A DNA stretch of 64,000 nt from NCBI RefSeq assembly GCF_004745575.1, contig NZ_RPEM01000003.1, forward strand, positions 310,001-374,000. Reading direction: 5' to 3'. The notes under the pieces are model-generated. The model worked only from the letters and a program-made list of their open reading frames with translations. It ran no database searches and was not told the DNA's origin. The DNA comes from Pseudotabrizicola sediminis (GTDB lineage: Bacteria; Pseudomonadota; Alphaproteobacteria; Rhodobacterales; Rhodobacteraceae). The position numbers and the translations under genes were made by a program. This document shows positions 58,893 through 64,000 of this stretch, in pieces. The first letter of the stretch is position 1. Every line of letters starts with the position of its first letter.

Positions 58893-61697
58893 ATGACATT
58901 CGGCAAAGGGCACCACCTGCATCTGATCGACGGCTCGGCCTATATCTTCCGCGCTTATCACGCCCTGCCGCCGCTGACGCGCAAATCCGATGGCATGCCA
59001 GTCGGGGCCGTCGCCGGGTTCTGCAACATCCTGTGGGGCGAGCTGACCAAGTCGGGACGCGAAGAGCCGACGCATATCGCGGTGATCTTTGACTATTCGT
59101 CGATCACCTTTCGCAACGAGATCTATCCGGCTTACAAGGCCAACCGCCCTGAGCTGCCCGAAGACCTGCGCCCGCAATTCCCCCTGACCCGCGCTGCCAC
59201 CCGCGCCTTCAACGTCGCCTGTATCGAGATTGACGGGTATGAGGCCGACGACATCATCGCCACCCTTGCCCGCCAGGCGGTAGAGGCGGGCGGAGCCTGC
59301 ACCATCATCTCATCCGACAAGGATCTGATGCAACTGGTCGGCAATGGCGTGCGGATGCGCGACCCGATGAAAGACAAGACCATCGACCGCGACGAGGTGA
59401 TCGAGAAATTCGGCGTCGGCCCGGAGCGCGTGGTCGATGTGCAGGCGCTGGCCGGGGATTCGGTTGACAACGTGCCGGGCGCGCCAGGCATCGGGCTGAA
59501 AACTGCAGCCTTGCTGATCAACGAATATGGCGATCTGGAAACCCTGCTGGAGCGGGCGGGCGAGATCAAGCAGCCCAAACGCCGCGAGGCGCTGATCGAC
59601 AATGCCGACCTGATCCGCATCTCCAAACGCCTTGTGTCACTGGATGCGCAGGTGCCGCTGGACTTCGGCCTGACCGATCTGGCCGTGATTGAGCCCGAAG
59701 CCGAAAAGCTGCTGACCTTCCTGCAGGAAATGGAATTCCGCACCCTCACCCGGCGCGTGTCGGAACGGCTGCAGGTAGAGGCCCCCAACCCGACCCCGGA
59801 AACCACCGAACCGCAAGCGGCCCCCGAACGCCTGCCCTTTGACCACAGCACCTACGAACGCGTAGACACCCTGCCCGCCCTGCAGACCTGGGCCACCCGT
59901 ATCCGCGAGATCGGCCATGTCGCAGTAGACACCGAAACCACAAGTCTGGACGAGATGCGCGCCGATCTGGTCGGCATTTCGCTCTGCGTCGATCCGGGCC
60001 GCGCCTGCTATATTCCCATTGGCCACAAGCAGGGCGGCGGTGATCTGTTCGGCTCGACCGATCTGGTGCCGGGGCAACTCGCGTTCGACGATGTGCTGGC
60101 GGTTCTCAAACCTGTGCTGGAGGACCCAGCGATCCTCAAGATCGGCCAGAACATGAAATATGACTGGAAGATCTTTGCCCGCATCGGCGTGACCGTCGCC
60201 CCGGTCGAGGACACCATGCTGATGTCCTCGGCCATGTATGCGGGCTTGCACAACCACGGCATGGACATCCTGTCGGAAACCTACCTTGGCCACACGCCCA
60301 TACCGATCAAGCCCCTGCTCGGGTCAGGCAAATCGCAGATCACCTTCGACCGGGTAGCAATTGATGACGCGGTAATATACGCCGCCGAAGATGCAGACGT
60401 GACCCTGCGCCTGTGGCAGACCTTCCGCCCCAACCTGCACCGCGCGGGCGTCACCACGGTGTACGAGACGCTGGAACGCCCGCTGGTGCCGGTTCTGGCG
60501 CGGATGGAGATGCACGGCATTCAGGTCGACCGCGACACGCTGTCGCGCATGTCCAATGCGTTCGCCCAGAAAATGGCCGGGCTGGAGGATGAGATCCAGG
60601 GCCTTGCCGGTGACACGTTCAACGTAGGCTCCCCCAAGCAACTGGGCGAGGTGCTGTTCGACCGCCTTGGCCTGCCGGGCGGCACCAAGGGCAAGACTGG
60701 GGCCTATGCAACCGGGGCGGACGTGCTCGAAGACATCACCACGCTGGAAGACACCTATCCGCAAGGCGCGCAACTGGCCGCCCGCGTGCTGGACTGGCGC
60801 CAGCTGTCAAAGCTGAAATCCACCTACACCGACGCGTTGCAAGACCACATCAACCCGGAAACCGGGCGGGTCCACACCTCCTATTCGCTGGTGGGGGCCG
60901 TCACCGGGCGGCTGTCCTCGACCGACCCCAACCTGCAGAACATCCCGATCCGCACCGAAGAAGGCCGCCGCATCCGCGAGGCTTTTGTGGCCCCCAAGGG
61001 CCGGGTTCTGGTCTCGCTCGACTACAGCCAGATCGAGCTGCGCATCCTTGCCCATGTCGCCGACATCCCGTCGCTGCAACAGGCGTTCCGCGATGGCATC
61101 GACATCCACGCGCTGACCGCATCCGAGATGTTCAGCGTGCCTTTGGACCAGATGACACCCGACATCCGGCGCCGTGCCAAGGCGATCAACTTCGGCGTGA
61201 TCTATGGCATTTCCGGCTTTGGCCTCGCGCGCAACCTGCGCATCCCGCGGGCCGAGGCGCAGGGCTTCATCGACCGCTATTTCGAGCGGTTTCCCGGCAT
61301 CAAGGAATACATGTCGGAAACCGTCAAATCGGCGCAGGCCACAGGCTATGTCCAGACGCTGTTTGGCCGCAAAATCCACACGCCTGAAATCAACGCCAAA
61401 GGCCCCACCGCCGGTTTCGCCAAACGCGCCGCCATCAACGCGCCGATTCAGGGCACTGCTGCCGACGTGATCCGCCGCGCCATGATCCGGATGCCGGATG
61501 CCATCCACCACCTTGATGCCAAGATGCTGCTGCAGGTGCATGACGAGTTGCTGTTCGACGTGGCCGAAGACGCGGCTGCCGAATTGACCAGAATCGCCAA
61601 GGCAATCATGGAAAACGCCCACCGCCCGGTCCTGATGCTCAAGGTGCCGCTGACGGTGGAATCCGGTCAGGGCCTGAACTGGGCCGCCGCCCACTGA
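58893..61697 (+). CDS. polA: DNA polymerase I
   Basis: 934 residues, three activities. The 5' nuclease (about 1-290) starts HLIDGSAYIFRAYHALPPL and has GYEADDIIATLA and the GAPGIGLKTAA helix-hairpin. The 3'-5' exonuclease keeps DTETTSLD (about 346), so proofreading is probably intact, unlike in many bacteria. The polymerase has motif A SLDYSQIELRILAH (about 707), motif B RRRAKAINFGVIYGISGFGL (about 760) and motif C LQVHDELLFDV (about 878). AAGGA lies before the ATG. Confidence 0.98.
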   Translation: MTFGKGHHLHLIDGSAYIFRAYHALPPLTRKSDGMPVGAVAGFCNILWGELTKSGREEPTHIAVIFDYSSITFRNEIYPAYKANRPELPEDLRPQFPLTRAATRAFNVACIEIDGYEADDIIATLARQAVEAGGACTIISSDKDLMQLVGNGVRMRDPMKDKTIDRDEVIEKFGVGPERVVDVQALAGDSVDNVPGAPGIGLKTAALLINEYGDLETLLERAGEIKQPKRREALIDNADLIRISKRLVSLDAQVPLDFGLTDLAVIEPEAEKLLTFLQEMEFRTLTRRVSERLQVEAPNPTPETTEPQAAPERLPFDHSTYERVDTLPALQTWATRIREIGHVAVDTETTSLDEMRADLVGISLCVDPGRACYIPIGHKQGGGDLFGSTDLVPGQLAFDDVLAVLKPVLEDPAILKIGQNMKYDWKIFARIGVTVAPVEDTMLMSSAMYAGLHNHGMDILSETYLGHTPIPIKPLLGSGKSQITFDRVAIDDAVIYAAEDADVTLRLWQTFRPNLHRAGVTTVYETLERPLVPVLARMEMHGIQVDRDTLSRMSNAFAQKMAGLEDEIQGLAGDTFNVGSPKQLGEVLFDRLGLPGGTKGKTGAYATGADVLEDITTLEDTYPQGAQLAARVLDWRQLSKLKSTYTDALQDHINPETGRVHTSYSLVGAVTGRLSSTDPNLQNIPIRTEEGRRIREAFVAPKGRVLVSLDYSQIELRILAHVADIPSLQQAFRDGIDIHALTASEMFSVPLDQMTPDIRRRAKAINFGVIYGISGFGLARNLRIPRAEAQGFIDRYFERFPGIKEYMSETVKSAQATGYVQTLFGRKIHTPEINAKGPTAGFAKRAAINAPIQGTAADVIRRAMIRMPDAIHHLDAKMLLQVHDELLFDVAEDAAAELTRIAKAIMENAHRPVLMLKVPLTVESGQGLNWAAAH

Positions 61698-61716
61698 CCC
61701 CGCAGGGGCCGGTCAG
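61694..61716. terminator. Shared terminator between polA and the HIT gene
   Basis: CTGACC and GGTCAG pair, with CCC/GGGG inside. The hairpin covers the stop codons of both converging genes (61695-61697 and 61713-61715), so both messages end in the same structure. Confidence 0.6.
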
Positions 61717-62084
61717 TCGGGCGCCACCAGACGGCCCAGAACCCGGCCTCCCAGAATATGCAGGTGGTAATGCGGCACCTCCTGCATGCCATGGGTTCCG
61801 GCATTGGTGATGGCGCGATACCCTTCCGGCCCGGTCAGGCCCAGGCTCTCGCAGACCTTCGCGCAGGCGCGGTGGAAGTCGACCAGCTCTTCCGCAGTGG
61901 CCTTGGCCGCAAATTCGGCGAAATCCACATAGGCCCCTTTGGGGATCACCAGCACATGCACCGGGGCCTGCGGTGTGATGTCGTGAAAGGCCAGGGAATG
62001 CGCGGTTTCCAGCACGGTCTTGTTGGGAATTTCACCGCGCAGGATGCGGGCAAAGATATTGTTCGGATCGTAGGCTTTGGTCAT
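61713..62084 (-). CDS. HIT-family nucleotide hydrolase
   Basis: 123 residues, HinT-like. The histidine triad is PHYHLHILGG near residue 108, with FARILRGEIPNKTVLET at the N-terminus and VLVIPKGAYVDFAEF in the middle. Such enzymes hydrolyse AMP-linked phosphoramidates. It follows the glycosyltransferase gene by 21 bp on the same strand and converges with polA. Confidence 0.94.
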   Translation of the reverse strand: MTKAYDPNNIFARILRGEIPNKTVLETAHSLAFHDITPQAPVHVLVIPKGAYVDFAEFAAKATAEELVDFHRACAKVCESLGLTGPEGYRAITNAGTHGMQEVPHYHLHILGGRVLGRLVAPD

Positions 62085-62105
62085 TGGTCAGGTCCACACA
62101 AAGGT

Positions 62106-63683
62106 TCAGTCCACAAACAGATAGTCACTGGCCGCAATCTCGCGCGCCTTGTCTACCGGAATATCAAGAAACGCAGCCAGCGGCGTGGTGTTTTCGTCAA
62201 CAGTCGCCGATTCCCGGATGCGGTAAAACGCCTTGAACCCGGCATCGCGCAGCCGGTCGGATTCGAACTTTACATCATAGCGAATCGTCGGCAGCAGCCG
62301 GTCGATGGTTTCCTGCGGCGTGCGGTCCCCGGCAAGGCCCACGCGCCGGGCATGCCCGATCAAATAGTCATCGGTAAAGTCGCAGTCGATCTCCAGCAGC
62401 CGCACGGTCGCCTTATCGTTGTAGAAATCCTGCATCAGATCGACATTCGCCGGGTCGATGCACAGCACCAGCTTGTCGGTTTCCCAATAGTCGAACAGCA
62501 TCCGCACCAGCGCGCGCCGGTGACGGGTGCGCTTTTCCAGAGTGCTCTGGATTCCCCCCAGATCGGGTAAAGGCGTGCTGTCTTCATTGAACAGATAATC
62601 GACGGCGGGCATGTTGGTCACCTGCCGCACCCGGTCGACCAGACGCTTGGCGACATGCCATTTCTTGCAGGTCACCATCATCAGCTGACGTTCCCGCCCC
62701 ACCGTGCTTTCCCGTTCCCAGAACCGCGGCGCAAAGCGGCGGCCGCTCCGGCCCCGCCCGGTCAGGAACCGGAACAGGCTTCGCCCTTCATCCGAGATCT
62801 GGAAGTCCACGTTTTTGGTAGTGTAGAGCTTTCCCAGGCGGGCCTTCAGATCCTTGGCCTGCGCGCTGATCTTGCGGGCAAAGATGTAGTCCTGGCCCAG
62901 CAGCATGTCATAGTGGTCGTTGTAAAACGTCACCGGCATGCCGTAATCGGTGAACATCAAAAAGGTCAGAGACCGGCAGCGGATCTCGTGATCGGGCACC
63001 AGATGGCGGACTAGCGTCTGAAAAAACGTCTCATCTGGAATCCATGTCGTACGGAAAAACCGCATGATATCGCGGCGGCGGTCGCAGAACTGCAGTACCT
63101 GCTCGATCGTGCGGCGCCGCAGGCACCACCATTGCGACCCGATCTGCATCTGAAGGTCGGCGGGCACCTTGCGCGTCAGCCCCAGTTTGCGCTGCCAGGC
63201 CATTGACCGGTAGAACCAGTCCTTATGCGTCCGCTCGTTGAAATAGTGGCGATAGATCAGCCGCTCTTCACGCGGGCCGGTTTTGATCCAGTCCGAGTTG
63301 AAGAAATCGACGCTTTCGATGTAATCCACATCGTCCCTGTCCAGAAAGTCATGTGCGTAATCCGCTGATTTTATCGGCATGCAGTCGCCTGACAGCAGGT
63401 AGAAATGGCTGGCGCGCGGAAAGGCATCAACCGCGGCCCGCACTGCCAGCAAAGACGCTTCAACAAGGCTCCACGCCCCCCAGCCGCAGCGCACCCGGTG
63501 CTTGGCAAACGCGACAGAGGTATTGGAGGCAAGGGCACCCTGAATACGGTCAAAATCGTCCTGCGCCGCATTCCCATCGAAGTGGATTGCCACAAAATCG
63601 CCACCCGCCGTCAACCGCTCGGCCTGCGCGATGATGCCATCAGGGTCCTTATGGGTCAGCAGGATATAGGCTATTCTTGCCAT
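62106..63683 (-). CDS. Core-2/I-branching (GT14) glycosyltransferase with C-terminal unknown domain
   Basis: 525 residues. The N-terminal half (1-270) is a GT14 enzyme: IAYILLTHKDPDGI, FVAIHFDGN, HFYLLSGDCMPIKSADY, SQWWCLRRRTIEQVL and the catalytic Glu in WIPDETFFQTLV. The remaining 250 residues have no domain I recognise; a DUF5927-type domain is a possible match from memory. The protein may add a branching hexosamine to a surface glycan. Start at ATG 63683 (MARIAY); the ribosome site is weak. It is divergent from a sulfotransferase gene, so the glycan may be sulfated. Confidence 0.88.
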   Translation of the reverse strand: MARIAYILLTHKDPDGIIAQAERLTAGGDFVAIHFDGNAAQDDFDRIQGALASNTSVAFAKHRVRCGWGAWSLVEASLLAVRAAVDAFPRASHFYLLSGDCMPIKSADYAHDFLDRDDVDYIESVDFFNSDWIKTGPREERLIYRHYFNERTHKDWFYRSMAWQRKLGLTRKVPADLQMQIGSQWWCLRRRTIEQVLQFCDRRRDIMRFFRTTWIPDETFFQTLVRHLVPDHEIRCRSLTFLMFTDYGMPVTFYNDHYDMLLGQDYIFARKISAQAKDLKARLGKLYTTKNVDFQISDEGRSLFRFLTGRGRSGRRFAPRFWERESTVGRERQLMMVTCKKWHVAKRLVDRVRQVTNMPAVDYLFNEDSTPLPDLGGIQSTLEKRTRHRRALVRMLFDYWETDKLVLCIDPANVDLMQDFYNDKATVRLLEIDCDFTDDYLIGHARRVGLAGDRTPQETIDRLLPTIRYDVKFESDRLRDAGFKAFYRIRESATVDENTTPLAAFLDIPVDKAREIAASDYLFVD

Positions 63684-63786
63684 ACGAACGAAGGCCCCCA
63701 AGGCGGCTTAGGTCATTGTTTCCTTAAATAGCTTCATCACACGTTGAAACGACAGTGTTTATTTGCGACCTTGCGCCCAATAACGT

Positions 63787-63806
63787 GCCGGGCAGCCAAG
63801 CCCGGC
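63787..63806 (+). other. Hairpin in the leader of the sulfotransferase gene
   Basis: GCCGGGC-AGCCAA-GCCCGGC is a perfect 7-bp stem with a 6-base loop, followed by five A residues, 20 bp before the ATG. On the plus strand it would sit in the 5' leader. It may control translation or read as a terminator for leftward transcripts only poorly. Confidence 0.45.
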
Positions 63807-63825
63807 AAAAATGGAGCAGTTGGAT

Positions 63826-64000
63826 ATGGGTTTTCCCGGCACCTGGATGACGGAAAGCGAGAGCATGGTGTACCGTGTGGTGCCGAAATGTGCCTGTTCG
63901 AGCATCGGCCAGATCATGTTCTATTCCGACCATGGCCACTTTTTCGACGGTGACATTCACGATTCGAAAGTTGGACTGCACAAATGGGCGCAGGAAGACA
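63826..64000 (+). CDS. Sulfotransferase family protein, N-terminal part
   Basis: The first 58 codons of a gene that runs off the right edge. It begins MGFPGTWMTESESMVYRVV and contains VPKCACSSIGQIMFY, the PAPS phosphosulfate loop of the sulfotransferase-2 type. GGAG lies 8 bases before the ATG at 63826; an in-frame ATG at 63811 has none. It would transfer sulfate from PAPS to a glycan or lipid. Divergence from the GT14 gene suggests joint action on a surface polysaccharide. Confidence 0.82.
   Translation, partial: MGFPGTWMTESESMVYRVVPKCACSSIGQIMFYSDHGHFFDGDIHDSKVGLHKWAQED

Noticed and set aside
1-64000. CRISPR arrays, tRNA/rRNA genes, insertion sequences, prophage or integron
   Set aside because: No regularly spaced direct repeats, cloverleaf-like TTCGAATCC segments, transposase or integrase motifs were found.

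Overview
The window looks like chromosomal DNA of a Rhodobacterales (Rhodobacteraceae/Roseobacter-type) alphaproteobacterium. It is GC-rich, and GTG and TTG starts and 1-4 bp stop/start overlaps are common. Several gene groups are familiar from that order: a second RpoH sigma factor (RpoHII type), a TIGR02186/TauE pair, a fatty-acid oxidation cluster carrying small proteins, a ~590-residue acyl-CoA dehydrogenase, and a GT14 glycosyltransferase next to a sulfotransferase. I found no rRNA, tRNA, CRISPR array, insertion sequence, prophage or integrase. Base composition and codon use look even throughout, so the window reads as core genome. Assignments rest on motif and family recognition by eye; no database search was run.

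Layout. 1-1231: end of an SsuB/TauB-like ABC ATPase and its permease, closed by a bidirectional terminator. 1283-6216: TRAP transporter dctPQM of the 2-oxo acid/mannitol/chloroaromatic type, followed by an amidase and a 53-residue membrane protein, with a candidate promoter and operator. 6248-8051: D-2-hydroxyacid dehydrogenase and truA. 8234-10638: ycjX plus a DUF697-type partner. 10695-12301: amino-acid-type ABC permease and binding protein without an ATPase. 12468-17368: VOC protein, membrane-anchored MoeB/ThiF-like protein, dut, coaBC, ChaN-like protein, rpoHII. 17464-24783: cobU, a phosphatase, a GST with a C-terminal TRASH-like metal motif, comM with a CtrA-like site, gshB, yraN, rsmI and an LppC-type lipoprotein. 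24794-31067: glnD, murJ, a rhomboid without catalytic residues, trpS. 31138-36722: an unknown membrane protein, a glyoxalase-fold protein, an Hsp70-like protein, a universal stress protein, a small protein, a NifU-type protein, tsaB, rimI.

36756-42447 is a complete BMP-type nucleoside ABC transporter (binding protein, fused double ATPase, two permeases) followed by purine nucleoside phosphorylase. It reads as a purine nucleoside uptake and cleavage unit, with a perfect 18-bp palindrome upstream. 42527-44202 is a TauE/SafE permease with its TIGR02186 partner. 44210-52901 is a fatty-acid degradation region: two hotdog thioesterases, two paralogous MerR regulators, an ACGT-type palindrome, then acyl-CoA dehydrogenase, a 70-residue possible ribbon-helix-helix protein, GST, thiolase, a small NTF2-like protein and FadB/FadJ. 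53062-56792: a second D-2-hydroxyacid dehydrogenase, CsaA-like protein, proC, YbjN-like protein and DUF1285, with a 490-bp gene-poor stretch between the last two. 56793-64000: hydroxypyruvate isomerase family protein, short zinc-binding protein, GNAT, small membrane protein, polA, HIT protein, GT14 glycosyltransferase, and the start of a sulfotransferase cut by the window edge.

I did not find one clearly new multi-gene system. The best leads are the MerR/ACGT palindrome/small-protein arrangement of the fatty-acid cluster, the GST-TRASH fusion, the inactive rhomboid, the membrane-anchored E1-like enzyme, the CtrA-like site before comM, and a GGGAGTATT intergenic repeat.
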